A DNA stretch of 64,000 nt from JAWKMZ01 sp041391965 (GTDB lineage: Bacteria; Bacteroidota; Bacteroidia; Flavobacteriales; Flavobacteriaceae): contig JAWKMZ010000005.1 of the NCBI GenBank assembly GCA_041391965.1, positions 124,001-188,000 on the forward strand. The letters are read 5' to 3'. This document shows, one piece after another, positions 1-9,304 of the stretch. Position numbers and translations under genes: made by a program. Within the stretch, counting starts at the first letter, position 1. Every line of letters begins with the position of its first letter. Below the pieces are notes generated by a model. That model searched no databases and was not told where the DNA came from. It saw nothing but the letters and a program-made list of their open reading frames with translations.

Positions 1-1029
1 ATGACTTTTAATTGTTGCACTTGGTCCTCCAGTTGCGGAGACACTTTCAATTACATCTGGATAAATAGTCCCTTGAGCCAACCACTTGACATCTGCAATA
101 CGATGGGCTTCATCATCAAAAACCTCTATAAACACGCGACCAATTGCTTTACGCTTTAGCTCAGGATCGCTCAGTCCATCAAGAGCATCCAAAAAGCGTG
201 CCGAAGCATCAACCCCTTTTACATTGAGTCCCATCCCTTCGTATTGTTTGAGTACGTTTTCAAACTCATTTTTACGCAATAATCCATTGTTCACAAAAAT
301 ACAATAGAGATTTTCGCCAATGGCTTTGTGCAATAAAATTGCTGCGACTGAGGAATCTACACCTCCTGATAAACCAAGCACCACTTTGTCATTGCCTATT
401 TTATCTTGAAGTTCTTCAACGGTTTCTTCCACAAACGATTGTGGTGTCCAGTCTTGCTGAACTTGAGCAATATGCACCAAAAAATTTTCTAATAGTTGCT
501 TTCCATCAGTTGAATGATATACTTCTGGATGAAATTGAATGGCATAGGTTGTTTCGCCTTCAATTTTATACGCTGCATTTTGCACATCATTTGTACTTGC
601 TAATAAAACTCCATTTGTTGGTAAGTGTTTGATGGTATCACTATGACTCATCCAAACTTGACTTCCTATAGAAATTTTATTAAAAAAAGCATCGTCTTTA
701 ATGTGAGACAAATTAGCTCTTCCATACTCTCTGGTGTTAGAAGCTGCAACTTCACCACCCGAAAAATGTGCTAAATATTGCGCACCATAACAGACTGCTA
801 ATAATGGCTTTTTACCTTTAATTAACGACAAATCTGGATGTGGTGCGTCATTTCCTCTTACTGAAAATGGGCTACCCGATAAAATGACTGCTTTAAAACT
901 GTCCGTATCATTAGGAATTTTGTTGTAAGGATGAATTTCGCAGTAAATGTTGAGTTCTCTAACGCGTCGGGCAATAAGCTGTGTGTATTGCGAACCGAAA
1001 TCTAAAATAAGGACTTTGTTGTGTTGCAT
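1..1029 (-). CDS. guaA: GMP synthase (glutamine-hydrolysing), C-terminus cut by window edge
   Basis: Makes GMP from XMP, ATP and glutamine, the last step of guanine nucleotide synthesis in the cytoplasm. The 343 visible codons hold the class I glutamine amidotransferase domain (LDFGSQYTQLIARR at the start; nucleophile Cys about residue 80 in VCYGAQYLAHFSGG) and then the ATP-pyrophosphatase P-loop SGGVDSS near residue 220. The reading frame runs off the left edge, so the XMP-binding dimerisation domain lies outside. ATG at 1029 is chosen because the protein begins with the usual family start, and because a TAnnTTTG promoter element ends only 3 bases upstream, which leaves no room for a longer product. 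Family assignment is certain; only the end is missing. Confidence 0.97.
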   Translation of the reverse strand, partial: MQHNKVLILDFGSQYTQLIARRVRELNIYCEIHPYNKIPNDTDSFKAVILSGSPFSVRGNDAPHPDLSLIKGKKPLLAVCYGAQYLAHFSGGEVAASNTREYGRANLSHIKDDAFFNKISIGSQVWMSHSDTIKHLPTNGVLLASTNDVQNAAYKIEGETTYAIQFHPEVYHSTDGKQLLENFLVHIAQVQQDWTPQSFVEETVEELQDKIGNDKVVLGLSGGVDSSVAAILLHKAIGENLYCIFVNNGLLRKNEFENVLKQYEGMGLNVKGVDASARFLDALDGLSDPELKRKAIGRVFIEVFDDEAHRIADVKWLAQGTIYPDVIESVSATGGPSATIKSH

Positions 1030-1032
1030 GTG

Positions 1033-1040
1033 CAAAAATA
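1033..1040 (-). promoter_or_regulatory. -7 promoter element TATTTTTG for guaA
   Basis: Read on the minus strand this is TATTTTTG, an exact TAnnTTTG match. Its last base is 3 nt from the guaA ATG, so the transcript should be leaderless or nearly so. No TTG is seen at the -33 position; that region is occupied by heptamer repeats (1046-1073). Confidence 0.55.
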
Positions 1041-1045
1041 GCAAG

Positions 1046-1073
1046 GATTTTAGAATTACGATTTACGATTTTG
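1046..1073. repeat. Tandem heptamer array (4 units) upstream of guaA
   Basis: Four consecutive 7-bp units of the form GAwTTnn are visible: GATTTTA, GAATTAC, GATTTAC and GATTTTG. They cover the -33 region of the guaA promoter. Similar arrays occur at 8140, 29077, 49369 and 59319. Confidence 0.7.
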
Positions 1074-1124
1074 CGTTTTTTTGAATATTTTTTCACACCA
1101 AAACGACGCCTCGTTTAAGTCGTT

Positions 1125-2504
1125 TTAATTCATCGATTCTAAAATCATTTGAATATCGTTTTCTGTAGTATCAGGATTGATAAAGCAAAAACGAGAAATG
1201 GTTTCAAAAGTATCGCCATTTTTCCATTTGGTTGGTGTCACTAAAGCAAACCCTTTTTTGTGATTTTCATAAGTCCAATGCGTGTAATCTTCAGGTTTCC
1301 AACCTTTTCTTCTATAAAGTACACAAGATAAACTTGGGGCTCTAACCAATTCGACATGTGGATTTTTTTCAATCATTTTACCAGCAATTTTAGCTAGCTC
1401 TATGCCACGTTCTACGGCTTGTTTGTAACTATCTGTTCCGTTCATGGCCAACGAAAACCACAATGGCAACCCACGAACACGACGTGTTAATTGTATCTGA
1501 TAATCGGTCGGATTAAAACCATGTGCACCTTCATCTTTAAAAATATCTAAATATGAGCCTTGTTGTGAGTGTGCTTTTTTTGCTAATTCTGGTTGTTTAT
1601 AAATGACTGCACCACAATCGTATGGTGAAAACATCCATTTATGTGGATCAATGGTAATACTATCTGCTTTCTCAATACCGTTAAATAAATGCCGAACAGA
1701 ATCGGCTACCAACGCACCTCCTCCATAAGCCGCATCAACATGAAACCACAAATTTTCTTTTTCGCAAATTGAAGCAATATCTTCCAAATCGTCAATAATT
1801 CCAGCATTGGTTGTACCTCCAGTTGCAACTACAGCAAATAAACATTTGCGTTGATGCTCAGTTAAAGATGTGATTGCTTTTTGAAGATCTTTACCTGTTA
1901 AACGCTCCTCAGAATCGACTAACAAGATATCAACATCAGCCACTTTTGCCATGGCTTTAATAGACGAATGCGCTCCAATAGAGGTAATAATCAACCCTTT
2001 TTCTCTTTGATAGTTAGGGTTTTCTCTCCAATATTCTCTTGCAGTCACTATGGCCGAAAGATTAGCCGCTGTACCACCACTGGTAAACACTCCAAAAGCA
2101 CCTTTTGGTAAGCCTGTAAGCGATACCATCCATTTCATGGCTTCATTTTCACAAAAAATACCACCAGCACCTTCCATCCAATAAGCTCCATGGATACTCG
2201 ATGCCGAGGTTACCAAATCGAACATAATGGCGGCTTTGGTTGGCGAGGCTGGTACAAAAGCAAGATTGCGTGGATGATCAACAGGTACATTAGCTTTTGC
2301 TAAATGGTCTTTCCACAGATTAAAAGCATATTCGCCACCAACTCCTTTTGGAGTAATGGTTTCGCCTACAATTGCTTTTAGTTCTTCATATTTTTTTGGT
2401 TTACCAATAGGATGCTCTGTAGCAGAAATACGCCCAATAGCATATTTCATAACATCTAAGGTCATCTCTATTAAATCCAAATCTATTTTGTGCATGCTCT
2501 TCAT
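1125..2504 (-). CDS. PLP-dependent group II decarboxylase (amino-acid decarboxylase family)
   Basis: A 459-residue fold-type I pyridoxal-phosphate decarboxylase of the glutamate / aspartate / aromatic amino acid decarboxylase superfamily, probably cytoplasmic. The PLP-contacting HVDAAYGG (Asp about 257) and the Schiff-base lysine in DPHKWMF (Lys about 289) are intact, as is the phosphate-binding SGGTAANL near residue 142. Length fits the family. The substrate cannot be read from the sequence; candidates are aspartate, glutamate, diaminobutyrate or an aromatic amino acid. It lies 20 bp after bshC on the same strand and may be co-transcribed with it. Confidence 0.85.
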   Translation of the reverse strand: MKSMHKIDLDLIEMTLDVMKYAIGRISATEHPIGKPKKYEELKAIVGETITPKGVGGEYAFNLWKDHLAKANVPVDHPRNLAFVPASPTKAAIMFDLVTSASSIHGAYWMEGAGGIFCENEAMKWMVSLTGLPKGAFGVFTSGGTAANLSAIVTAREYWRENPNYQREKGLIITSIGAHSSIKAMAKVADVDILLVDSEERLTGKDLQKAITSLTEHQRKCLFAVVATGGTTNAGIIDDLEDIASICEKENLWFHVDAAYGGGALVADSVRHLFNGIEKADSITIDPHKWMFSPYDCGAVIYKQPELAKKAHSQQGSYLDIFKDEGAHGFNPTDYQIQLTRRVRGLPLWFSLAMNGTDSYKQAVERGIELAKIAGKMIEKNPHVELVRAPSLSCVLYRRKGWKPEDYTHWTYENHKKGFALVTPTKWKNGDTFETISRFCFINPDTTENDIQMILESMN

Positions 2505-2524
2505 TACTTCAACTTTAATAACCT

Positions 2525-4120
2525 TTAAGCTTCTAAAATTAAAAATTCGTCTTTTAAAGGTTGAAGATTTTCAATCAGTTTCGGAATCAAATCTTTTCCA
2601 TATTCTAAATAAAACTCAGAAAAATTGATGTTGCGTTCTTGTAAACTTTGATTTGGAAAAAGTTCATTATGAAGTTCTATAACACGCTCTAAAACAGCAT
2701 TTAGTTTGCGTTTTTGGGCTTTGAGTAAGCGTTTTTCTAAGTTTTCTAAGCCCTTTATTTGCTTTACTTCTTGAGCTGCAACAGCACCTTTAAAAGATTT
2801 ATCTGTTTGTTCGGCAAGTTGATACAAGTCCTCAAATTGCTTTTTAAGATGTATTTTTTGAGGTGAAAAATCGATGTTTATATCTGAAATTTCATTAGTG
2901 ATTTTGGTTATCAAATCGTCCTGATTTAAAAATAAATTCTCAAAAGAAAGGTTTAGTTTTTCAAGTTTTTGTTTTTGTTTTTGGGTGATTATCAACACCG
3001 AATTCCGAAGTAACAGGATTGGAAACACTACATTTTGAGCCTCAAAATTAGATTTGAGTTGTAGCCAATATGCCAATTCACCTCCTCCTCCTATATAGCA
3101 AAGGTTTGGCAAAATAGCTTCTTGATACAATGGACGCATAATGACATTTGGGCTGAATCGTTCTGGGAAATCACTGACTTCTTTTAGTATCTCACTCTTG
3201 CTCCAAGACAAACGAGTATTCATCACTTTGTAAACCTCATTTTCAAAAATAATGCGTTCTCGCAAACCTTCTTTTAGATAAAATAAATTGATTTCCCTCG
3301 GATTTACCTGAATTTTATAGCCTAAACGGTTTATATCATCATTCGTTTTAGACACTTTTTTAAATGAGGTTTGGTTAAGTAATTCGTTTTCGATATATGG
3401 AATAAATAATCGCTTTAAGTCTTTATCATTTCCGTCAAGGATTACAAGTCCGTATGCTGAAAATAAATGATTTACTAAAAATCGGGTAGCATCTGTAAGG
3501 TTTTGATGCTCTAAATAAGCCGACTTAAAAAGGGCTTTTAGTGCTTGTGCATTTTTGCTTTTATCTAATTGCGATGCAAAAACTTCAAATACATGGTCTA
3601 AATCTTCCAAATTTAATTCGCCAACAGCACCAGATACGTTTCTATTCCACTGTACTTTTTTGCCTTTAAAATTGAAGAAATTAATCTCATCAAAATCATG
3701 ATCTTCCGTCGCCATCCAATATATTGGCACAAAATTTTGCTGTGGAAACTCTTTTTTAAGCGCTTTGCACAAATTAATAGTAGAGATGATTTTATAGAAA
3801 AAATAAAGTGGTCCGGTAAATAAATTAAGTTGATGACCTGTGGTAATTGTGAAGGTGTTTTTATCTGTCAACGACTCCATATGCAGCACTGTTTTTGCAG
3901 ACATATCAAACCCTTTATATTGATTTAACAGTGATTTGGAAATTTGTTTCCGCATTTGCTCGTTAAAAGACAACTGCTTTTCGTTTATTTGAGCTTTAAA
4001 GTTTTCAAGTTTTGGAAACCTATTATAAAAAGGTTGTAGATGTTGGTTTTCATCTAAATAATCACAAATTAATGATGAAAAATAATGGGTTTTTCTAAAC
4101 GGAATGTAGTCTGTTGGCAT
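2525..4120 (-). CDS. bshC: Bacillithiol biosynthesis cysteine-adding enzyme BshC
   Basis: The 531-residue protein matches BshC, which ligates cysteine to GlcN-malate to finish bacillithiol, the low-molecular-weight thiol used by Bacillota and many Bacteroidota. Visible hallmarks are the N-terminal YIPFRKTHYFSSLI, the nucleotide-binding-like TGHQLNLFTGPLYFFYK near residue 94, PIYWMATEDHDFDEI near 140, and a Lys/Glu-rich coiled coil at about 430-490 that serves as the dimerisation arm. It is divergent from the M14 peptidase, and both flanks carry a near-consensus TATCTTTA box. Its presence implies that the cell buffers thiols with bacillithiol. Confidence 0.93.
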   Translation of the reverse strand: MPTDYIPFRKTHYFSSLICDYLDENQHLQPFYNRFPKLENFKAQINEKQLSFNEQMRKQISKSLLNQYKGFDMSAKTVLHMESLTDKNTFTITTGHQLNLFTGPLYFFYKIISTINLCKALKKEFPQQNFVPIYWMATEDHDFDEINFFNFKGKKVQWNRNVSGAVGELNLEDLDHVFEVFASQLDKSKNAQALKALFKSAYLEHQNLTDATRFLVNHLFSAYGLVILDGNDKDLKRLFIPYIENELLNQTSFKKVSKTNDDINRLGYKIQVNPREINLFYLKEGLRERIIFENEVYKVMNTRLSWSKSEILKEVSDFPERFSPNVIMRPLYQEAILPNLCYIGGGGELAYWLQLKSNFEAQNVVFPILLLRNSVLIITQKQKQKLEKLNLSFENLFLNQDDLITKITNEISDINIDFSPQKIHLKKQFEDLYQLAEQTDKSFKGAVAAQEVKQIKGLENLEKRLLKAQKRKLNAVLERVIELHNELFPNQSLQERNINFSEFYLEYGKDLIPKLIENLQPLKDEFLILEA

Positions 4121-4236
4121 AAATACTGTTCAATTCAGTTGTAAAGATAAGATTCTTAACTTTTTTATCTGCTAATTTTTAGTTAATTCAATTCAGTAAA
4201 TTATCTTTACTTTTACATTGATTAAAATCAAACTTG

Positions 4237-6720
4237 ATGAAAAAATTAACAATTCTCTTAGTCCTTTTTTTAAGTTCATTTGCAATAAATGCACAAAAAC
4301 TCCAATCTCCAGACACTTTTTTGGATTACCAATTAGGTACTGAATTTTCCAGACATCATCAAGTAGTCGATTATTTTAAATACGTGGCTTCAACACTACC
4401 AAACCAAGTAATATTGGAAAATTATGGCCAAACCAATGAAAGACGCCCTTTGTATTTAGCCTTTATTTCTTCCGAAGAAAATATGAAGCATTTAGAAACC
4501 ATCAGACAAAACAATCTTAAAAATGCTGGAATTATTGAAGGCGCTCCAACCTCTAACAACATTGCTATAGTATGGTTAAGCTACAATGTTCATGGCAACG
4601 AAGCATCAAGTACCGAAGCTGCTATGAAAACTATTTACACCTTACTTACTGATAAACAAGAGTGGTTAAAAAATACCGTTGTGATAATTGATCCTTGCCT
4701 TAATCCTGATGGTCGTGATCGCTATGTCAATTGGTATAACGAAACTGCAAGCAAACCATACGATACAGATCAACAAGCGAGTGAATATGATGAACCTTGG
4801 CCCAGAGGAAGAGCTAACCATTATTTATTTGATTTGAATAGAGATTGGGATTGGGCTACACAAGTAGAAACCAAAGGACGCCTCAAATTTTATAATAAAT
4901 GGTTACCACAAATACATGTCGATTTTCATGAACAAGGCATTAACGAACCTTATTATTTTTCGCCTGCTGCTGAACCTTTTCACGAAATTATTACCAATTG
5001 GCAACGCGATTTTCAGACCCAAATAGGCCAAAACAATGCCAAATATTTTGATTCGAATGGTTGGTTGTATTTTACAAGAGAACGCTTTGATTTGCTCTAC
5101 CCAAGTTATGGCGACACCTATCCAACCTATTTAGGCGCTATTGGCATGACTTATGAACAAGGTGGTCAATCGGGTTTAGGAATTTTAAATGACGAAGGCG
5201 AAGTACTGACTTTGGTAGATAGAATTGCCCATCATACAACCACTGGTTTATCAACAGTTGAAATGGCTTCTAAAAATGCCGAAAAGTTAAATACAGAATT
5301 CAAAAAATACTTTAACAACAGCAATCTGAAATTCAAAAGCTTTGTCATGCAAGGCAATACTGATAAAATCAATGAACTAAAAACCTTGCTCGACACACAC
5401 GAAATTACCTATTACAACGCAGCAAACGGAAAAGTGTCTGGATATGTTTACAACACTTCAAAAAACGGAACGCTCACCACAACGCCCAATGATTTGGTAG
5501 TAAGCACCAATCAACCAAAAGGCAAAATGATAACGGCTTTGTTTGAACCTGTTACCAAATTAACCGATTCCATCACTTATGATATAACCGCTTGGAGTTT
5601 GCCTTATGCTTACGGCTTAAATGCCGTGGCAAGTACCAGTTTGGTTGCTAAACAAGTTATAGGAATTACACCAACCTTAAACACCAAAAACACGAATGCT
5701 GTTGGCTACATTTTTAAATGGAACACCATAGAAGATGCTGAGTTTTTAGCCGATTTATTAAAACAACACATTAAAGTCCGTTTTACTGAAAAACCGTTTA
5801 CCACTCAAAATCCAGAACGCACTTTTGATAGAGGTTCTTTAGTTATTATTAGAGGTGACAATAAAAAAATAAAAAACTTTGATGATATAGTTATTGAAAC
5901 CGCTAACAAATTTAAAAGAAACGCTATTGCAACCACTTCCAGCTTTTCAAAATCTGGAACCGATTTTGGCTCACCAGATATCAAATTAGTAACACCTCCA
6001 AAAATTGCGTTACTTTCAGGTAATTACACTTATTCTTTAAATTATGGCGAATTATGGTACTTTTTTGAACAAGAGTTGCATTATCCAGTAACATCCATCA
6101 ATACCGATAGTTTTGATGCTATTAATTTAGATGCTTATAATATTTTAGTGATTCCTGATGGTCGTTACAATCGTCTTTTTAATGATGCCAATTTAAAAAA
6201 ACTGCAAGATTGGGTTCAAAAAGGCGGAAAAGTGATTGCTATTGATGGCGCTTTAAACAGTTTTGCCGATAAAAAAGGGTTCGGATTAAAACGCAATTCG
6301 ACACCTAAAGATTCTACAAAAACAAATGTCATTCCTTATGCTGAACGCGAACGTGAGGACACCAACCAATTAATTACAGGTGCTATTTTTAAAACAACAG
6401 TAGATACCACGCATCCAATGGCTTTTGGTTATGACAATGCTTATTTTACTTTAAAATTAGGAAGTGACTCATACAGTTTATTAGACAACGGTTATAATAT
6501 TGCTTATTTAGGCAATAATCCAAAAAATATAGCTGGTTTTGCAGGCAAAGAAGCGTTGAAAAAATTAGACAATTCTTTGGTTTTTGGTGAAGAACGTTTA
6601 GGAAATGGAAGTATGATTTATATGGTGGACAATACCCTTTTTAGAAACTTTTGGCAAAATGGAAAACTCTTTTTTGTGAATGCACTCTTTTTTGTGAATG
6701 ATGCTGCGTATGAGTTGTGA
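4237..6720 (+). CDS. Secreted M14-family zinc carboxypeptidase
   Basis: An 827-residue exported metallopeptidase. A signal peptide (residues 1-20, cleavage after FAINA) is followed by the M14 catalytic domain: zinc ligands in NVHGNEASS (His about 119, Glu about 122), substrate-arginine region LNPDGRDRYVNWYN, and HVDFHEQGINEP with a third ligand candidate at about 227. The C-terminal 400 residues include a flavodoxin-like / glutamine-amidotransferase-like segment (NILVIPDGRYNRLF), typical of the large Bacteroidota M14 peptidases. It probably trims peptides in the periplasm or outside the cell. ATG 4237 is preferred over an in-frame TTG three bases upstream because MKK starts a textbook signal peptide. 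Confidence 0.9.
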   Translation: MKKLTILLVLFLSSFAINAQKLQSPDTFLDYQLGTEFSRHHQVVDYFKYVASTLPNQVILENYGQTNERRPLYLAFISSEENMKHLETIRQNNLKNAGIIEGAPTSNNIAIVWLSYNVHGNEASSTEAAMKTIYTLLTDKQEWLKNTVVIIDPCLNPDGRDRYVNWYNETASKPYDTDQQASEYDEPWPRGRANHYLFDLNRDWDWATQVETKGRLKFYNKWLPQIHVDFHEQGINEPYYFSPAAEPFHEIITNWQRDFQTQIGQNNAKYFDSNGWLYFTRERFDLLYPSYGDTYPTYLGAIGMTYEQGGQSGLGILNDEGEVLTLVDRIAHHTTTGLSTVEMASKNAEKLNTEFKKYFNNSNLKFKSFVMQGNTDKINELKTLLDTHEITYYNAANGKVSGYVYNTSKNGTLTTTPNDLVVSTNQPKGKMITALFEPVTKLTDSITYDITAWSLPYAYGLNAVASTSLVAKQVIGITPTLNTKNTNAVGYIFKWNTIEDAEFLADLLKQHIKVRFTEKPFTTQNPERTFDRGSLVIIRGDNKKIKNFDDIVIETANKFKRNAIATTSSFSKSGTDFGSPDIKLVTPPKIALLSGNYTYSLNYGELWYFFEQELHYPVTSINTDSFDAINLDAYNILVIPDGRYNRLFNDANLKKLQDWVQKGGKVIAIDGALNSFADKKGFGLKRNSTPKDSTKTNVIPYAEREREDTNQLITGAIFKTTVDTTHPMAFGYDNAYFTLKLGSDSYSLLDNGYNIAYLGNNPKNIAGFAGKEALKKLDNSLVFGEERLGNGSMIYMVDNTLFRNFWQNGKLFFVNALFFVNDAAYEL

Positions 6721-6795
6721 TTATTTTAAATAAACTTTGCTTCTCTACATAGTTAAATCATTAAAAAACGGATTTATATAATGTAACCAAAACCT

Positions 6796-8100
6796 TTATT
6801 TCACAACCTCAGCATACAAATCAAAATCTGCTGCGTCTGTTATTTTTACTGTAGCAAATTCGCCAGTTTTAAGATAACATTTAGAAGCATCAATTAATAC
6901 TTCATTATCTACGTCTGGTGAGTCAAATTCTGTTCTGCCAACAAAGTAATTACCTTCTTTTCGGTCAATCACTACTTTAAATTCTTGTCCTATTTTGGCT
7001 TGGTTCAATTCCCAAGAAATTTGAGATTGAATTTCCATAATTTCATTGGCACGTTCTTGTTTTACGGCTTCTGGTACATCATCTTTCAAATGATAAGCAT
7101 GTGTATTTTCTTCGTGACTGTAAGTAAAACAACCTAAACGTTCAAAACGCATTTCTTTAACCCATTCTTTTAAGGTCTCAAAATCTTCTTCCGTTTCACC
7201 AGGATAACCAACAATTAATGTTGTTCTGATAGTCATGTTAGGAACAGTTTTTCTAAATTCTTTAAGCAATTTAGTCGTTTTATCTTTTGTAGTGCCACGA
7301 CGCATACTTTTTAGAATTCTGTCAGAAATATGCTGCAACGGAATATCTATATAATTGCAGATTTTTGGTTCTCTGTTCATCACGTCCAACACATCCATTG
7401 GAAACCCTGTTGGAAAGGCATAATGCAAACGAATCCACTCAATCCCTTCTACTTTAACTAACGCTTCCAAAAGCTCCCCAAGATTGCGTTTTTTGTACAA
7501 ATCGAGCCCATAATACGTTAAATCTTGAGCAATTAAAATCAATTCTTTAACACCTTTGGCTGCCAATTTTTTAGCTTCAATTACAACCGCTTCAATTGGT
7601 GTGCTTTTATGTTTACCTCGCATCAAAGGAATTGCACAAAAACTGCAAGGTCTATCACAACCTTCAGCAATTTTTAAATACGCATAATTTTTTGGAGTAG
7701 TTGTTAAGCGTTCTCCTATCAATTCGTGTTTATAATCAGCTCCTAATACTTTTAATAATGCAGGCAATTCAGTGGTTCCAAAATACTGATCTACATTCGG
7801 AATTTCTTTTTGCAAGTCGGGTTTGTAACGTTCACTCAAACAACCTGTCACAAAAACTTTATCAACGTTACCATCCTCTTTTTTTTGCATAAAATCAAGA
7901 ATGGTATTGATACTCTCTTCTTTGGCATTATTGATAAACCCACAAGTATTAATCACTACAATATTGCCTTCTTCTTCATGTACCACCTCTTTTCCGCTGG
8001 CTTTGAGCTGTCCCATCAACACTTCACTATCGTACACATTTTTGCTGCAACCCAAAGTCACTACATTAATTTTATTCTTTTTTAGAGATTTCGTTCTCAT
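6796..8100 (-). CDS. rimO: Ribosomal protein S12 methylthiotransferase RimO
   Basis: Radical-SAM enzyme that adds a methylthio group to a conserved aspartate of ribosomal protein S12. Three N-terminal cysteines (about 18, 53 and 87) bind the auxiliary 4Fe-4S cluster. The CxxxCxxC of GCDRPCSFCAIP (about 148, 152, 155) binds the SAM cluster, and a TRAM domain closes the C-terminus. The 434-residue length is normal. An in-frame ATG at 8121 was rejected because it falls inside an exact TAnnTTTG promoter element at 8119-8126. ATG 8100, starting MRTKSLKKNKIN, fits both the promoter and the family. The gene is convergent with the M14 peptidase. Confidence 0.96.
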   Translation of the reverse strand: MRTKSLKKNKINVVTLGCSKNVYDSEVLMGQLKASGKEVVHEEEGNIVVINTCGFINNAKEESINTILDFMQKKEDGNVDKVFVTGCLSERYKPDLQKEIPNVDQYFGTTELPALLKVLGADYKHELIGERLTTTPKNYAYLKIAEGCDRPCSFCAIPLMRGKHKSTPIEAVVIEAKKLAAKGVKELILIAQDLTYYGLDLYKKRNLGELLEALVKVEGIEWIRLHYAFPTGFPMDVLDVMNREPKICNYIDIPLQHISDRILKSMRRGTTKDKTTKLLKEFRKTVPNMTIRTTLIVGYPGETEEDFETLKEWVKEMRFERLGCFTYSHEENTHAYHLKDDVPEAVKQERANEIMEIQSQISWELNQAKIGQEFKVVIDRKEGNYFVGRTEFDSPDVDNEVLIDASKCYLKTGEFATVKITDAADFDLYAEVVK

Positions 8101-8118
8101 TTCAAAAATTTTAGTTTG

Positions 8119-8126
8119 CAAAGATA
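8119..8126 (-). promoter_or_regulatory. -7 promoter element TATCTTTG for rimO
   Basis: On the minus strand this reads TATCTTTG, an exact TAnnTTTG. The predicted transcription start lies about 14 nt before the RimO ATG. The -33 region falls in the heptamer array 8140-8181. Confidence 0.6.
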
Positions 8127-8139
8127 CGGAATCATTGTC

Positions 8140-8181
8140 GATTAACGAATTTGGAATTTGGAATTTGGAATTTGGAATTTT
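8140..8181. repeat. Tandem heptamer array (6 units) between rimO and serine hydrolase
   Basis: One GATTAAC unit is followed by four identical GAATTTG units and a final GAATTTT, with no interruption, in the spacer between divergent rimO and the serine-hydrolase lipoprotein. Four perfect copies in a row make slipped-strand length change plausible. Confidence 0.85.
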
Positions 8182-8218
8182 AAACTATTTATCATTTTTT
8201 AGGTCTAAGAGAAAAAAG

Positions 8219-9304
8219 ATGTTTATGAAATCTTCTGCTTTATTTTGCGTCTTAGTATTTTTTGCTTTGATTGGTTGTTCTTCAAACGACTCGTCAAATG
8301 CTCCAGAACCTACACCTACTTCAATTTATTATCCACCTATAAATTCTGATGCTTGGGAAAGTGTTTCGGCATCAGAATTGGGTTGGAATGAAAGTCAGTT
8401 ACAACCACTTTTAGAGTATTTAGAAACAAAACACACCAAAGGTTTTATGATACTTTACAATGGCAAAATTGTTGTTGAAAGTTATTTGAATGGACATACA
8501 GCAACGTCACCTTGGTATTGGGCAAGTGCAGGAAAAACGCTAACTTCAACTGTTTCTGGAATTGCACAAGATGAAAATTTGCTTCAAATAGACAACAAAG
8601 TATCAGACTATTTAGGAACTGGTTGGACCAGTGAACCCTTAGAAAAAGAAAATTTGATTAGCTGTAAAAACCTGTTATCTATGACCTCTGGTATTGATGA
8701 TAGCTTAGGTGATGATGTCTCCCCTGAAAATCTGCAATATATTGCTGATGCAGGAACACGTTGGGCTTATCATAACGTGTATGTAAAAATGCAAGATGTG
8801 GTAGCCCAAGCAAGTAATGAAAGTTGGACTGATTATTTCAACAGCAAATTAAGAGATAAGATTGGAATGTCAGGCTCTTGGGTAACCTTAAACGATTTGA
8901 GTGTTTATTACAGTACAACAAGAAGTATGGCACGTTTTGGTTTACTTATTTACGCCAAAGGCAAATGGGAAAATACGCAAATAGTGTCTGAAACCTATTT
9001 AAATGAAGCCACCAACACCTCGCAAACTATTAATGAAGCTTATGGCTATTTGTGGTGGTTGAACGGAAAATCATCATACCATTTACCTGGTTTACAATTT
9101 GAATTTGATGGCACATTAATCCCAAATGCTCCAGCCGACATGTATGCTGCTTTGGGTAAAAATGATCAGAAAATTTATATTGTTCCCAGCAAAAAATTAG
9201 TAATTGTCAGAATGGGAGAGGTTGCCAATCCTGAAAACCCAACCTTTGGTTTATCTGGTTTTGACAATGACCTTTGGGAAAAAATTGATGCTTTGATTAA
9301 TTAA
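8219..9304 (+). CDS. Serine hydrolase lipoprotein, class C beta-lactamase-like fold
   Basis: A 361-residue envelope serine hydrolase of the beta-lactamase / esterase / DD-peptidase-like family. The N-terminus is a lipoprotein signal (LVFFALIGCSS, Cys about 19), so it should be anchored to a membrane. The SxxK catalytic motif is present in YWASAGKTLTS, and a Y-x-N motif in WAYHNVYV. The substrate is unknown; such proteins include esterases and peptidoglycan-modifying enzymes, and antibiotic resistance should not be assumed. The frame stays open far upstream, but the signal peptide begins at ATG 8219. It is convergent with the amidase and the two stop codons overlap by 4 bp. Confidence 0.85.
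   Translation: MFMKSSALFCVLVFFALIGCSSNDSSNAPEPTPTSIYYPPINSDAWESVSASELGWNESQLQPLLEYLETKHTKGFMILYNGKIVVESYLNGHTATSPWYWASAGKTLTSTVSGIAQDENLLQIDNKVSDYLGTGWTSEPLEKENLISCKNLLSMTSGIDDSLGDDVSPENLQYIADAGTRWAYHNVYVKMQDVVAQASNESWTDYFNSKLRDKIGMSGSWVTLNDLSVYYSTTRSMARFGLLIYAKGKWENTQIVSETYLNEATNTSQTINEAYGYLWWLNGKSSYHLPGLQFEFDGTLIPNAPADMYAALGKNDQKIYIVPSKKLVIVRMGEVANPENPTFGLSGFDNDLWEKIDALIN

Noticed and set aside
1100..1126. AAAACGAC / GTCGTTTT stem at the end of the PLP decarboxylase gene as a terminator
   Set aside because: The stem overlaps the stop codon and is followed by GGTGTG rather than a T-run on the minus strand.
8101..8121. Upstream ATG for rimO
   Set aside because: It overlaps an exact TAnnTTTG promoter element, so it would not be transcribed.
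8147..8181. CRISPR-like array
   Set aside because: The repeats are 7 bp and contiguous with no spacers. No cas genes are present anywhere in the window.
7901..8218. Long N-terminal extension of the serine-hydrolase frame back to 7901
   Set aside because: It reads antisense through rimO, crosses the heptamer array, and lacks any domain. A lipoprotein signal starts cleanly at ATG 8219.
8219..9304. Antibiotic-resistance beta-lactamase
   Set aside because: Only the general SxxK / YxN fold is supported. Lipoprotein members of this family are mostly esterases or peptidases.
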